This document shows positions 52,714-62,168 of a stretch of DNA of 64,000 nucleotides, piece by piece; position 1 is the first letter of the stretch, and each line of letters starts with the position of its first letter. This DNA is from Rathayibacter sp. VKM Ac-2857 (GTDB lineage Bacteria; Actinomycetota; Actinomycetes; Actinomycetales; Microbacteriaceae): positions 744,001-808,000 of the forward strand of contig NZ_JABMLE010000001.1 of the NCBI RefSeq assembly GCF_013205025.1, given 5' to 3'. The position numbers and the translations under genes were made by a program. The notes below the pieces were generated by a model. It saw only the letters and a list, made by a program, of their open reading frames with translations, was not told the origin of the DNA and ran no database searches.

Positions 52714-53816
52714 GAGGCTTCCTCCGCGGACGCGGGAACGGCCGCGGCACTCAGCCGCAGCGCGATCTCGGCGATGTGAGCCGCGGCGGACGTTCGAGAG
52801 AGTCCGAGCGCGGACGCGCAGCGCTCGACGGCGCGCTCCCGACTCGACGAGGTGTGCAGAGCCTCGACGACGGCCGCAGCACGGGTGGAGATTCGGTGAC
52901 GGCGACGGGTGGAGAGGTCCTCGAGCAGCCAGTCCTCCGCGTCCCGGGTGAGGAACGGCGCATCGACCGGGACGACGGCGTCCGCTGCCTCGTCCTCGAG
53001 GAGCGAGACGCCGAATCCGAGGATCTCCGCGCGTGAGCTGCGTCCGGTGCGCCGGAGCAGCTCGATCGCCGCGATGTAGCGGCCCAGCCAGGGGCGCGCC
53101 CGCGCATCGACGAGGATTCGCTCGGGAGCGACGACCCCGCCGTAGGCCTGGACGAGCGGACCGATCGTCGCTGCGGTGGCGGCCGGGCCCTCGGGAGCCC
53201 ACAGCACGCCGCCGGACGCCGGGACGACCGGGCGGAGCTCTCGGGATCGGCCGGCGGCATCGGCGAGGAAGGCCTCCCGCTCGGCGAGAAGAACGCTCGG
53301 GTGCAGGAGATGGGCGGGGAACAGCCCCTCGACCAGGGCGATGTCCGCGTCGTCGACGAGAGCCGCCCACCCGCCCTCGTCGCCCAGGCGGACCACCATC
53401 GGCCCGACGACATCGAGGAAGGCGGATGCGGCGTAGTCCTGCAGCTCGAGCGTCCGTCCCGCGATCGTGGTCTCGTCGCCGATCTCGCTGAACCGCCCGC
53501 TGTACTCGATCACGGTGCTCGCGGTGCTGTGGGCCCGTCCGACTTCTCTGGACGGCCCGCTCGACCACGTCTCAGCCGGGACGAGCAGCGCTGCGGTCGC
53601 GTCCCGGGCGAGGAGCTCGTCCACCCTGTCGTCGTCCGCCTCGGCGAAGATCACACTGCGATGAATCGGGTGCCGCTGCCCGGTGACCCACGCCTCGATG
53701 ACGGCGGCGACACCGTGATTCTCCGCTGCGCCGTCCGCAGTGCTGCGCGAGAAGAGGCTGTCGCTCGCGCGGCGTGCGCTCTCGACGGCGGGTCGGGAAG
53801 TGGGATCGATGACCAT
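52710..53816 (-). CDS. First gene of the daptide-like cluster, MpaD-like protein (?)
   Basis: 368 residues, no family recognised directly. It is soluble, with no membrane segment. The C-terminal 45 residues (AVERCASALGLSRTSAAAHIAEIALRL) look like a small helix-turn-helix or winged-helix unit. The known daptide clusters contain an RRE-bearing protein, MpaD, needed for modification; this gene occupies a matching place, directly upstream of and overlapping the aminotransferase. Alternatively it is a regulator. A GACCAT...ATGGTC palindrome overlaps its start codon. Confidence 0.6.
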   Translation of the reverse strand: MVIDPTSRPAVESARRASDSLFSRSTADGAAENHGVAAVIEAWVTGQRHPIHRSVIFAEADDDRVDELLARDATAALLVPAETWSSGPSREVGRAHSTASTVIEYSGRFSEIGDETTIAGRTLELQDYAASAFLDVVGPMVVRLGDEGGWAALVDDADIALVEGLFPAHLLHPSVLLAEREAFLADAAGRSRELRPVVPASGGVLWAPEGPAATAATIGPLVQAYGGVVAPERILVDARARPWLGRYIAAIELLRRTGRSSRAEILGFGVSLLEDEAADAVVPVDAPFLTRDAEDWLLEDLSTRRRHRISTRAAAVVEALHTSSSRERAVERCASALGLSRTSAAAHIAEIALRLSAAAVPASAEEAS

Positions 53817-53871
53817 ACGTAGATGGTCCCATGAGCACGGTCAGTGCGCTCCGTCTGGCGCGGCACGCGCT

Positions 53872-53902
53872 AGGGCCCGCGCACTGTGCGTGCGCGGGCC
53901 CT
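53872..53902 (-). terminator. Terminator of the glpF-glpK operon
   Basis: A perfect 12-bp stem (AGGGCCCGCGCA with its complement at 53891-53902) and 7-nt loop lie 21 bp beyond the glpK stop. It also insulates the RiPP cluster that starts just downstream on the same strand. Confidence 0.7.
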
Positions 53903-53923
53903 CGTCGTTCAGTGGTGCAGTGC

Positions 53924-55438
53924 CTACTGCACGTCCTCGTCGACCCAGTCGAAGGTCTTCGTGACGGCCTTCTTCCAGAGGCGGTACTGGCGGGCGGCCT
54001 CGTCCTGGTCCATCTGCGGGGTCCAGCGCGAGTCCTCCTGCCAGTTCTGGCGGAGGTCGTCCAGGTTCTCCCAGAAGCCGACCGCGAGGCCCGCGGCGTA
54101 CGCGGCACCGAGCGCGGTGGTCTCCGCGACGACCGGCCGGACGACCGGGACGCCGAGGATGTCGGCCTGGAACTGCATCAGCAGGTTGTTGGCGATCATG
54201 CCGCCGTCGACCTTGAGCTCCTGCAGCGGGACGCCGGAGTCGGCGTTGACCGCGTCCAGGACCTCGCGGGTCTGGAACGCCGTCGCCTCGAGCGCGGCAC
54301 GGGCGATGTGGCCCTTGTTGACGTAGCGGGTGAGGCCGACGAGCGCACCGCGCGCGTCCGCTCGCCAGTACGGCGCGAAGAGACCGGAGAACGCGGGCAC
54401 GAAGTACGCGCCGCCGTTGTCCTCGACCGTCGCGGCCAGCGCCTCGACCTCGGGGGCCGAGCCGATGAGGCCCAGATTGTCGCGCAGCCACTGGATCAGC
54501 GAGCCGGAGACCGCGATCGAGCCCTCGAGCGCGTAGTGCACCTCGCCGTCGCCGAGCTTGTAGCCGATGGTCGTCAGCAGCCCGTTCTTGGAGTGCACGA
54601 TCTCGGTGCCGGTGTTGAAGATCAGGAAGTTTCCGGTGCCGTAGGTGTTCTTTGCCTCGCCCGGATCGAACGCCGCCTGGCCGAAGGTCGCGGCCTGCTG
54701 GTCGCCCAGGATGCCGGCGATCGGGACCTCGCGCAGCAGCGAGGACGACTCGACCTGCCCGTAGACCTCGGAGGACGAGCACACCTCGGGGAGCATCGAC
54801 TTCGGCACCCCGAAGGCCTCGAGGATGTCGTCGCGCCACTCGAGCGTCTCGAGGTCGAGGAAGAGGGTGCGCGAGGCGTTGGTGACGTCGGTCTTGTGCA
54901 CGCCGCCGTCGACTCCGCCGGTGAGGTTCCAGAGGACCCAGGTGTCGGTGGTGCCGAAGATCAGGTCGCCGGCCTCCGCCTTCTCGCGGGCGCCCTCGAC
55001 GTTCTCGAGGATCCAGACGATCTTGGTGCCGGAGAAGTAGGTCGCGAGCGGGAGCCCGACGATCGACTTGAAGCGGTCCGCGCCCTCGTCGCCGGCGAGC
55101 CGGTCGACGATCGACTGCGTGCGGGTGTCCTGCCAGACGATCGCGTTGTAGACCGGCTTGCCGGTGGTCTTGTCCCAGACCACCGCGGTCTCGCGCTGGT
55201 TGGTGATGCCGACGGAGGCGATGTCGTGGCGGGTCAGGTCGGCGCGGGAGAGCGCCTGGCCGATGACCTCGCGGACGTTGTTCCAGATCTCGATCGGGTC
55301 GTGCTCGACCCAGCCCGCCCGCGGGAAGATCTGCTCGTGCTCCTTCTGCCCGGTCGAGACGATCGAGCCCTTCTTGTCGAAGATGATCGCGCGGGACGAC
55401 GTGGTCCCCTGGTCGATAGCGATGACGTAGTCAGCCAT
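53924..55438 (-). CDS. glpK: Glycerol kinase
   Basis: 504 residues, FGGY family. It phosphorylates glycerol to glycerol-3-phosphate with ATP. The N-terminal [15 protein letters not shown] is the phosphate-binding motif. [24 protein letters not shown] and [17 protein letters not shown] are the C-terminal family blocks. It follows the glycerol facilitator gene by 72 bp. Together they import and trap glycerol for GlpD. Confidence 0.97.
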   Translation of the reverse strand: MADYVIAIDQGTTSSRAIIFDKKGSIVSTGQKEHEQIFPRAGWVEHDPIEIWNNVREVIGQALSRADLTRHDIASVGITNQRETAVVWDKTTGKPVYNAIVWQDTRTQSIVDRLAGDEGADRFKSIVGLPLATYFSGTKIVWILENVEGAREKAEAGDLIFGTTDTWVLWNLTGGVDGGVHKTDVTNASRTLFLDLETLEWRDDILEAFGVPKSMLPEVCSSSEVYGQVESSSLLREVPIAGILGDQQAATFGQAAFDPGEAKNTYGTGNFLIFNTGTEIVHSKNGLLTTIGYKLGDGEVHYALEGSIAVSGSLIQWLRDNLGLIGSAPEVEALAATVEDNGGAYFVPAFSGLFAPYWRADARGALVGLTRYVNKGHIARAALEATAFQTREVLDAVNADSGVPLQELKVDGGMIANNLLMQFQADILGVPVVRPVVAETTALGAAYAAGLAVGFWENLDDLRQNWQEDSRWTPQMDQDEAARQYRLWKKAVTKTFDWVDEDVQ

Positions 55439-55510
55439 GAATGATTACTCCTTCGTAACGGGGTGAAGTGGAGTGCGACTCGTGAGTCGCAGAGCTCGGA
55501 GGATCGGCGC

Positions 55511-56278
55511 CTAGAGGATCGGCAGCAGCGCGGTCGACAGGAGGCCGGCCAGCACACCGCCGACGATCGGGCCCGCGACGGGCACCCAGGCGTAGCTCCA
55601 GTCGCTGGAGCCCTTGCCCTTGATCGGCAGCAGCGCGTGGGCGATGCGGGGGCCGAGGTCACGGGCGGGGTTGATGGCGTAGCCGGTCGGGCCGCCGAGC
55701 GAGGCGCCGATCGCGATCACCAGGATGGCGACGGGCAGGGCGCCGAGCGCCGCGAGGCCGCCGTCGCCCTGGCGTCCGCCGCCGAAGCCGATGACGACGA
55801 AGACGAGGACGAAGGTGCCGATGACCTCGGTGACGAAGTTCCAGCCGTAGCTGCGGATCGCAGGACCCGTGGAGAAGACGCCGAGCTTGTTGGCCGGGTC
55901 GGGCTCCTGGTCGAAGTGCTGCTTGTAGGCGAGCCAGCAGAAGACGGCGCCGAGGATCGCACCGATCATCTGGGCGAGGATGTAGACGAGGATCGAGACG
56001 ATGTTGACCGGGACGCCCGAGCCGAACTCCGTCGCTCCGCTCGCTGCGAGGCCGAGCGTGACCGCCGGGTTGAGGTGCGCACCCGAGTTGTAGGAGACGA
56101 TCACACCGGCGAAGACCGCGAAGCCCCAGCCGATGTTGACCATCAGAGTTCCGCCGTTGAGGCCCTTGCTCTTCACGAGAGCGACGTTGGCGACCACGCC
56201 GCAGCCGAGGAGCACGAGCATCGCTGTTCCCACGACTTCCGCGAGGAACACCACTCCGAGATTGTCCACGTTGACCAT
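55511..56278 (-). CDS. glpF: Glycerol uptake facilitator (aquaglyceroporin)
   Basis: 255 residues, six membrane helices plus two half-helices. The pore motifs are N70-P-A (SGAHLNPAVTLG) and N203-P-A (YAINPARDLGPR); the aspartate after the second NPAR is the mark of glycerol-conducting members. It lets glycerol diffuse into the cell. The ATG at 56278 has AAAAGGAA just upstream. It has its own promoter and lies ahead of glpK. Confidence 0.95.
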   Translation of the reverse strand: MVNVDNLGVVFLAEVVGTAMLVLLGCGVVANVALVKSKGLNGGTLMVNIGWGFAVFAGVIVSYNSGAHLNPAVTLGLAASGATEFGSGVPVNIVSILVYILAQMIGAILGAVFCWLAYKQHFDQEPDPANKLGVFSTGPAIRSYGWNFVTEVIGTFVLVFVVIGFGGGRQGDGGLAALGALPVAILVIAIGASLGGPTGYAINPARDLGPRIAHALLPIKGKGSSDWSYAWVPVAGPIVGGVLAGLLSTALLPIL

Positions 56279-56341
56279 TTCCTTTTCGTCAGACGGACAC
56301 GCGAGCGCGTCCGCGCCGGGCATCGATGCCCGACGAGTGTG

Positions 56342-56370
56342 AAGTTATCGGCGCCCTGTCCCGGCGACAA
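56342..56370 (-). promoter_or_regulatory. Promoter of glpF-glpK
   Basis: On the minus strand TTGTCG (56370-56365), 17 bp, then TAACTT (56347-56342). It lies about 65 bp upstream of the glpF start. Confidence 0.55.
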
Positions 56371-56402
56371 GGAACGCCGCGTGCACGTTTGTGCGTTGTC
56401 AC

Positions 56403-56449
56403 GACGGAAGTCCCGGCTCGAGATCTCTCCTCGAACCGGGACTCCCGTC
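56403..56449 (-). terminator. Terminator of glpD
   Basis: GACGG-AGTCCCGG pairs with CCGGGACT-CCCGTC across a loop containing GAGATCTCTC; a nearly perfect stem of about 18 bp, 20 bp beyond the glpD stop. Confidence 0.65.
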
Positions 56450-56469
56450 GATCCGCGTCTGCCGCCCGC

Positions 56470-58224
56470 CTAGGAGGCCGCGACCGCCGTCGGAGCCTGC
56501 ACCGAGGTGCCGCCGACATCGACGCCGTTGTACGTCTTCAGGTGCTCGATCGTCGCGTCGACCTCCTGGGCGCGCTTCGCCTCGTCCCAGCCGAGGACCT
56601 CGCCGGTGTGCTGCGCGAGCTCCTCGAGCAGCTCGCGGCTGAGGCCGCCGGTGAAGGCGTGGTTGGTGCGGCGCATGACCAGGTCGATCAGGTGCACGAC
56701 GCTCTCGCGCTCGGCGAGGTAGCGGATCTCACCGGTGGTGAAGTCCTTGTCGAAGTCGAGCGCCTCGTCGTGGCCGTCGGCCAGGGCCTCGATGACCTCC
56801 TGGGCGCGGGTGCCGTAGCGCTCGAGCAGCTGGCCGGTGCGGGCCGAGGAAAGTCCGGAGCGGTGCTGGCTGATCCACTGGGCGCGCGAGGCATCCGTGC
56901 GGGGGAAGCCCTTGCCGCCGCCGATCGCGGTCTTGACCGTCGAGACGCGACGGGTGACGCCGATCCGCTTGAAGACCTCGTTGGAGAGGTGCTCCGAGAG
57001 GGCGCGGAACGTCGTCCACTTGCCGCCGACCAGGCTGAGGACGGGGGTCTTCCCGCCGGGCAGGGTCGAGGGCTCGATGCGGTAGTCGCGGGAGACGAAG
57101 CCGGGGGTCTCGTCGTCGTGACGGGGCAGCGGGCGGATGCCGGAGAACTTGAAGACGATCTGCTCGCGGGTCACCGGGATGGAGGGGAACACGTGGTTCA
57201 CCAGCTCGAAGAAGTAGTCGATCTCCTCCTCGGTGCAGACGGCCGGCTCGTTCGGGTCGGCCTCGATGTCAGTGGTGCCGACCATGACGCGACCCTTGAG
57301 CGGGTAGATCAGGACGATGCGGCCGTCGCTGTGCTCGAAGAACATCTCGCGGCCCTCGCAGGCCTCGACCAGCTCCGGGTTGTCGAGCACGATGTGCGAG
57401 CCCTTGGTGCCGCCCATGAACTTCGTGGTGGTGCCGAGCGCCGTGTTGGTGAAGTCGGTCCACGGTCCGGAGACGTTCACGACGACGTCGGCCTGGAAGG
57501 CGAACTCCTCGCCGCTCTCGCGGTCGCGCAGCAGCACGCCGCCCTCCGAGGTGCCGACGGCCTCGACGTAGTTGGCCGCGCGGGCCTTCGTGCCGCCGAC
57601 GAGCGCGTCGCGGAGCACGTCGAGCGCCAGGCGCTCGGGCTCGTGCACGGAGGCGTCGAAGTAGGTGGCGGTGTACTTGATCTTCGGGTCGAGCTTGGGC
57701 AGCTCGTTCAGCGAGCGCTTGCGCCCGTGGAACTGGTGGCGCGGGACGACGCCGCCGTCGCGGGAGAAGAAGTCGTAGAGGGTCAGGCCGACCTTGATCA
57801 GCAGCGCGCCGCGCTCCTGGGGCTTGCCCGACTTGTGGGTGAGGAAGCGCAGCGGCGCGGCCAGGATGCCCGAGAACGTCGAGTAGATCGGGATGGTGGT
57901 CTGCAGCGGCTTCACGTAATGCGGCGCGATCTTGAGCAGGCCGTTGCGCTCGTGCACGCCCTCGTTGACGAGGCGGAACTCGCCGTTCTCGAGGTAGCGG
58001 ATGCCGCCGTGGATCATGTGGCTCGACGCGCTGGAGGCGCCGGACACGTAATCGCCGCGCTCGACGAGGACGACGTCGACGCCGTTGAGCGCGAGTTCGC
58101 GGAAGGTCCCGATGCCGTTGATCCCACCGCCGATCACCAGGACGGTCGCGCGGGGGGTGTCCCGCAGGGCGGAGACGCTCTCGCGGAGAGAGGAGCTTCC
58201 GGGAGTTCCGACAGACTGTGCCAC
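56470..58224 (-). CDS. glpD: Aerobic glycerol-3-phosphate dehydrogenase
   Basis: 584 residues. FAD-binding VLVIGGGINGIGTFRELALNG lies near residue 35. GGIRYLENGEFRLVNEG, GTKGSHIVLDNPEL and the C-terminal regulatory domain (TAIGGGKGFPRTDASRA onward) are typical. It oxidises glycerol-3-phosphate to dihydroxyacetone phosphate at the membrane and feeds electrons to quinone. The GTG start has AAGGCGAG upstream. It is divergent from a SorC-type regulator, with its own terminator, and separate from glpFK. Confidence 0.95.
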   Translation of the reverse strand: MAQSVGTPGSSSLRESVSALRDTPRATVLVIGGGINGIGTFRELALNGVDVVLVERGDYVSGASSASSHMIHGGIRYLENGEFRLVNEGVHERNGLLKIAPHYVKPLQTTIPIYSTFSGILAAPLRFLTHKSGKPQERGALLIKVGLTLYDFFSRDGGVVPRHQFHGRKRSLNELPKLDPKIKYTATYFDASVHEPERLALDVLRDALVGGTKARAANYVEAVGTSEGGVLLRDRESGEEFAFQADVVVNVSGPWTDFTNTALGTTTKFMGGTKGSHIVLDNPELVEACEGREMFFEHSDGRIVLIYPLKGRVMVGTTDIEADPNEPAVCTEEEIDYFFELVNHVFPSIPVTREQIVFKFSGIRPLPRHDDETPGFVSRDYRIEPSTLPGGKTPVLSLVGGKWTTFRALSEHLSNEVFKRIGVTRRVSTVKTAIGGGKGFPRTDASRAQWISQHRSGLSSARTGQLLERYGTRAQEVIEALADGHDEALDFDKDFTTGEIRYLAERESVVHLIDLVMRRTNHAFTGGLSRELLEELAQHTGEVLGWDEAKRAQEVDATIEHLKTYNGVDVGGTSVQAPTAVAAS

Positions 58225-58323
58225 TTCGTACTCGCCTTCGTGTCGTAGGTGTTGCGTCGAGTGCCTCGTGCGAGTGTCACTGTCCGAGATGGACGGTTGA
58301 TATCGCGAGGGAATACAGCCATC

Positions 58324-58350
58324 CTTGACCCGACAACACATCCGGTCAAG
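58324..58350. promoter_or_regulatory. Candidate operator between glpD and the SorC-type regulator
   Basis: CTTGACC (58324-58330) is the exact inverted match of GGTCAAG (58344-58350), spaced by 13 bp, in the 155-bp divergent gap. Confidence 0.4.
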
Positions 58351-58379
58351 ACGGGTGGAAATACGTGCAAGGAGTGGCA

Positions 58380-59378
58380 ATGACCCCTGTCCGACCTGTC
58401 GTCGAACTGGACGAGACGACGCACGCGACCCACCCCGACAAGACGCGCGATGCGCTCCGGGCCGCGCAGCTGTACTACATGCAGGACCTGACGATGGACG
58501 CCATCGCGCACGAGTTGCACACTTCGCGCTCCTCGGTGTCGCGGCTGCTCTCGCACGCCCGGGCGACGGGGCTGGTCGACATCCAGATCCGCTCTCCCCT
58601 CGACCGCGCGAGCGCACTGTCGGCGGAGGTGCGCGCGCACTTCGACATCACGGCGCACATCGTCCCGGTGCCGGACCACACCAGCGAGATCGACCGGCTC
58701 GAGCGGGTCGCGCTGTCGGCCGCGCGGATCCTCGGGCCGTTCATCGACTCGAACATGATCGTCGGCATCGCCTGGGGCTCGACGATGAGCGCGATGAGCC
58801 GGCACCTGATCGCGAAGGAGACGCACAACACGCAGATCGTGCAGCTCAACGGCGCGGGCAACACCGAGACGACCGGCATCAACTACTCGAGCGAGATCCT
58901 GCGCCGCTTCGGCGACGCGTATGCCGCGAAGGTGCAGCAGTTCCCGGTGCCGGCGTTCTTCGACGACCCGATGACCAAGAAGGCGGTCTGGCGCGAGCGC
59001 TCGACCAAGCGGGTGCTCGAGCTGCAGCAGCGGATGGACGTGGCGCTCTTCGGCCTCGGTTCGCCGTTCGCGGCGGTCCCGTCGAAGGTCTACATCGGCG
59101 GCTACCTGGAGCCGAGCGACTTCACCTCGCTCAGCGCGTCCGGCGTCGTCGGCGACGTCGCCACCGTGTTCTACCGGGCCGACGGCACCTGGGACGACAT
59201 CCCCATGAACGAACGTGCAAGCGGCCCGGACCTCTCCACCGTGCGCCGCGCCTCCCGCCGCATCTGCGTCGTCTCCGGCGCCTCGAAGCTCCCGGGCCTG
59301 CGCGGCGCCCTCGCCGCCGGCCTACTCACCGACCTCATCCTCGACGAGGGCACGGCCCGCGCCCTGATCTCCGACTGA
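58380..59378 (+). CDS. SorC/DeoR-type sugar-binding transcriptional regulator
   Basis: 332 residues. The N-terminal helix-turn-helix (residues 34-60: QDLTMDAIAHELHTSRSSVS) precedes a SorC-type effector-binding domain with GIAWGSTMSAM and VALFGLGSPF blocks, a fold related to sugar-phosphate isomerases. It is divergent from glpD, so it probably controls glycerol use in response to a phosphorylated metabolite. AAGGAG lies 7 nt before the ATG. The effector itself cannot be read from the sequence. Confidence 0.88.
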   Translation: MTPVRPVVELDETTHATHPDKTRDALRAAQLYYMQDLTMDAIAHELHTSRSSVSRLLSHARATGLVDIQIRSPLDRASALSAEVRAHFDITAHIVPVPDHTSEIDRLERVALSAARILGPFIDSNMIVGIAWGSTMSAMSRHLIAKETHNTQIVQLNGAGNTETTGINYSSEILRRFGDAYAAKVQQFPVPAFFDDPMTKKAVWRERSTKRVLELQQRMDVALFGLGSPFAAVPSKVYIGGYLEPSDFTSLSASGVVGDVATVFYRADGTWDDIPMNERASGPDLSTVRRASRRICVVSGASKLPGLRGALAAGLLTDLILDEGTARALISD

Positions 59379-59394
59379 CCCTCTCTCCCCCTCC

Positions 59395-59455
59395 CGCGAG
59401 ATGCCACTTGGGTACGCCTCCCTCGGCGTGTCGCGTACCGAAGTGGCATCTCGCG
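59395..59455 (+). repeat. Family C 61-bp palindromic repeat
   Basis: 23-bp arms with a single mismatch (CGCGAGATGCCACTTGGG... with its complement ending ...GGCATCTCGCG) around CTCCCTCGGCGTGTC. Same orientation as the 17737 copy. It lies between the convergent SorC-type gene and the DUF559 gene. Confidence 0.8.
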
Positions 59456-59487
59456 GAGGGGATCCTGCGGGTGGGTCAGCAGGTCGG

Positions 59488-60360
59488 TCAGCGGGTGAGG
59501 GCGCGGCGGACTCGGGCGGCCGTCGCCTCGGGGTCGTCGTGCACGCCCGATGCGCGGATGCGGAGGTGCTGGTAGCCGAGCGCCTGGATCGCCTCGCTGC
59601 GCGCGATGTCCCGCTCGTACTGGCGCTTGTCGGTCCGATGGTGGTCGCCGTCGTACTCCACGACGACCCGCTGGTCGCGGTAGAGAAGGTCCACCCGTGC
59701 GACGAAGTGGCCGTCGGCGTCGTAGAGCTCGACGTTCAGCTCCGGCTCCGGCAGGCCCGCTCGGATCAGCAGCAGCCGGAGCAGCGTCTCCATCGGTGAC
59801 TCGGAGCCCTCGCGGACCCAGCCGATCGCCTCGCGGGCGCGCTTTCCGCCCCTTCCCCGGTAGCCGGCGACCCTCGCCGCGAGCAAAGTCAGGTCGACGC
59901 GGAGACCGTGACGCCGCCCCTCCTCGTCGGGGCGGACGAGGGCGTCGCCGAGCACGACGAGATCATCGAGCGAGCGCGACGAGCTGAGGTGGCAGAAGGT
60001 GGACGCCGGATCGGCGACCGGGAATCCCGCGTCGACGACCGTCACCGCCTCGTCCCAGAGATGGTGCGAGCGGACGCCGACCCGCCGCGCCGCGCGCAGC
60101 GGCGGTGCGACGGACACGTGCAGCGGTGTCACCTCGGTCGGCGTCCGGCCGGGGAGCCCGAGCAGATGCGCGGCGGTGTCGTGCGAGAAGAACTCCCCCG
60201 GCCGCATCACCGCGGAGAACGCCGCGATCCGCTCTCCGTACGTGATCGGCTCCACCGAGGCGCGAGCCCCGCGGAAGGCGACGACGGGAAAATCGGCCGC
60301 GAGTCGCCGCCGCGACACCCCGTCCCTCGATGCGATGACTCGTCCCTGCTCCTCTTCCAT
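59488..60360 (-). CDS. DUF559 (PD-(D/E)XK-like) domain protein with AbiEi-like N-terminal part
   Basis: 290 residues. The C-terminal third has the DUF559/Vsr-like nuclease pattern: [21 protein letters not shown] followed by [23 protein letters not shown]. The N-terminal part ([28 protein letters not shown]) resembles the AbiEi antitoxin-type domain found with it in many actinobacteria. Function unproven; defence or mobile-element roles are possible. ATG 60360 is the most likely start, since longer frames run into a repeat. The gene is bracketed by inverted 61-bp palindromes. Confidence 0.75.
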   Translation of the reverse strand: MEEEQGRVIASRDGVSRRRLAADFPVVAFRGARASVEPITYGERIAAFSAVMRPGEFFSHDTAAHLLGLPGRTPTEVTPLHVSVAPPLRAARRVGVRSHHLWDEAVTVVDAGFPVADPASTFCHLSSSRSLDDLVVLGDALVRPDEEGRRHGLRVDLTLLAARVAGYRGRGGKRAREAIGWVREGSESPMETLLRLLLIRAGLPEPELNVELYDADGHFVARVDLLYRDQRVVVEYDGDHHRTDKRQYERDIARSEAIQALGYQHLRIRASGVHDDPEATAARVRRALTR

Positions 60361-60417
60361 GCCCGGAACCCTGCCCGCTCCGATGCCACCCCCGCTCGCG
60401 TTCTCCACAGCCCCCTC

Positions 60418-60478
60418 CGCGAGATGCCACTTGGGTACGCGACACGCCGAAGAAGGCGTACCCAACTGGCATCTCGCG
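60418..60478 (-). repeat. Family C 61-bp palindromic repeat, inverted copy
   Basis: Arms as in the 59395 copy (left CGCGAGATGCCACTTGGG, right ...ACTGGCATCTCGCG, one mismatch). The centre reads CGACACGCC, so this copy points the other way. It lies between the DUF559 gene and the RamB-like gene. Confidence 0.8.
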
Positions 60479-60485
60479 AGAGCAG

Positions 60486-61970
60486 TCAGGACTCGCGGGC
60501 GTGGGCGTCGAGGAAGGCGTAGACCTCGGCGTCGTCGATGCCGGGGAAGGTGCCGGAGGGCAGCGGGGCGAGGACGTGCGCGTGCAGGCGGGCGCTCGGC
60601 CAGGCGTTGCCGTCCCAGCGCTGGGCGAGCTCGGCGGGGGCGCGGCGGCAGCAGGACTCGTCGGGGCAGCGGGACTGCTCGCGGCGGTCGGTGTCGCGGC
60701 CGCGGAAGAAGCGCGCCTCGGCGAAGGGGACGCCGACGGTGATCGAGAACTCCTCCGTCGCGGTGGTGCCGGTCTGCGAGGCCGACCAGAAGGTGCCGGC
60801 GGGCGTGTCGACGTACTGGTAGTACTCCGTCGTGCGGTTGGTGCGGCTGAACGCCGAGCGCGCCGACCAGTACCGGCAGACCATCTGCCCCTCGACGGCG
60901 CCCGTCACGTCGGTCGGCAGCGGCAGTCCGTCGTTCTCGTAGGCCTTCTGGATCGAGCCGTCGCCCAGCACGCGGAGGAAGTGCATCCGGATGTCGAGGT
61001 GCGAGGTCAGCAGATTGGTGAAGCGCAGCGCCGCGGCCTCGTGCGTGACGCCGAAGCCGTCGCGGAAGTCCTCCACGGTGATGTCGCGCTCGCGCTTGGC
61101 CTCCGCCAGGAAGGCGACGGCCGGCTCCAGCGGCATCAGGCAGGCGGCCGCGAAGTAGTTGATCTCGAGCCGCTGCCGGAGGAAGTCGGCGTAGGTGACC
61201 GGGCGCTCGTGGCCGAGCAGCCGGTGCGCCATCGCCTGCAGGGCGAGCGCCCGCAGCCCGTGCCCGCCGGGGATCGAGGCGGGCGGCAGGTAGATCCGCC
61301 CGTTCGCGAGGTCGATCACCGAGCGGGCCGAGTGCGGCAGGTCGCCGACGTGGATGATCTCGAAGCCGAGGTGCCGCGCCATCTTCGAGACGGAGCTGTG
61401 CGTCAGCGCGCCACCGCGGTGCCCGACCGTGCGGAGCATCTCACCCGCCACCGCCTCGATCTCGGGCAGGTAGGCGTGGCGCTCGCGCAGCTGGAGCCGC
61501 TGGGCGGTGTTGGCGCGCCGCGCCTCCTCCGGTGTCGCGCTGGCCTCGCTCTTGCGGCGGGCCAGCTCGCGGTACACGCCGAGGAACGCCTCGAGCACGG
61601 GAGTGGTCAGGCCCTTGTTCACCTTGAACTCGGGCAGCCCGAGCGAGCGGTAGAGCGATCCCTTCTGCACCCGCGCCAGCTCGATCTCGAGGGCGGCGCG
61701 CTCGCTCGGCGGCTCGTCCGAGAGCAGCGCGGCGAGCTCGACGCCCAACGCCGTGGCGAGGGCCTGCATCAGCGAGAGCCGCGGCTCGCGGCGGCCGGTC
61801 TCGATCAGCGAGAGCTGGCTGCCCGAGACGCCGACGCGCTCGGCGAGCTGCCCGAGGGTCAGCCCGCGCCGGGTGCGGAAGTGCCGGATCCGCTGCCCGA
61901 GCAGGGCGGCGTCGGTCCCGGCGGAGGCTGCGGCAACGGGGACAGCGGCGGGGACGGTGGTGTCGGTCAC
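60486..61970 (-). CDS. ramB: RamB-like transcriptional regulator (XRE HTH + ImmA/IrrE-type domain)
   Basis: 494 residues. The N-terminal XRE helix-turn-helix spans about residues 26-80 ([37 protein letters not shown]). A central ImmA/IrrE-like region ([28 protein letters not shown]) and a C-terminal cysteine-bearing domain (CPDESCCRR) follow. This is the layout of RamB and PrpR, actinobacterial regulators of acetate/propionate and gluconeogenic genes. It is divergent from pckG, a fitting target. The GTG has CTGGAG upstream. RamB versus PrpR identity is uncertain. Confidence 0.82.
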   Translation of the reverse strand: MTDTTVPAAVPVAAASAGTDAALLGQRIRHFRTRRGLTLGQLAERVGVSGSQLSLIETGRREPRLSLMQALATALGVELAALLSDEPPSERAALEIELARVQKGSLYRSLGLPEFKVNKGLTTPVLEAFLGVYRELARRKSEASATPEEARRANTAQRLQLRERHAYLPEIEAVAGEMLRTVGHRGGALTHSSVSKMARHLGFEIIHVGDLPHSARSVIDLANGRIYLPPASIPGGHGLRALALQAMAHRLLGHERPVTYADFLRQRLEINYFAAACLMPLEPAVAFLAEAKRERDITVEDFRDGFGVTHEAAALRFTNLLTSHLDIRMHFLRVLGDGSIQKAYENDGLPLPTDVTGAVEGQMVCRYWSARSAFSRTNRTTEYYQYVDTPAGTFWSASQTGTTATEEFSITVGVPFAEARFFRGRDTDRREQSRCPDESCCRRAPAELAQRWDGNAWPSARLHAHVLAPLPSGTFPGIDDAEVYAFLDAHARES

Positions 61971-62168
61971 GGCGAGCTCCAGCGATCGGTTGTGACGGAA
62001 GCGCAAAAACCGCGGTTCTTGACGGTTAAGGCTTCGCAAATACCCCTCGATCCTCCTCCATCCTGGCTTCAGGCGCCAGAGAGCGCCCCTCGCATCGTCG
62101 GATCACGACCGCCACGAGGACCGACTCCCCACCCCGTCGACGACGACTGCACTGAAAGCGGAGCCAGC
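61971..62168. promoter_or_regulatory. ramB-pckG divergent control region
   Basis: 198 bp with an AT-richer centre (about 61990-62045). Two GCAAA words occur there, AGCGCAAAAACC and CTTCGCAAATACC; the second is close to the TTTGC/GCAAA half-sites reported for RamB and PrpR. No confident -10/-35 pair is identified. Confidence 0.4.

Noticed and set aside
51415-53568. 717-codon frame as one fused protein
   Set aside because: The upstream third is arginine/proline-rich shadow of the MpaD-like gene; the aminotransferase begins at the GTG at 52713 with a 4-bp overlap.
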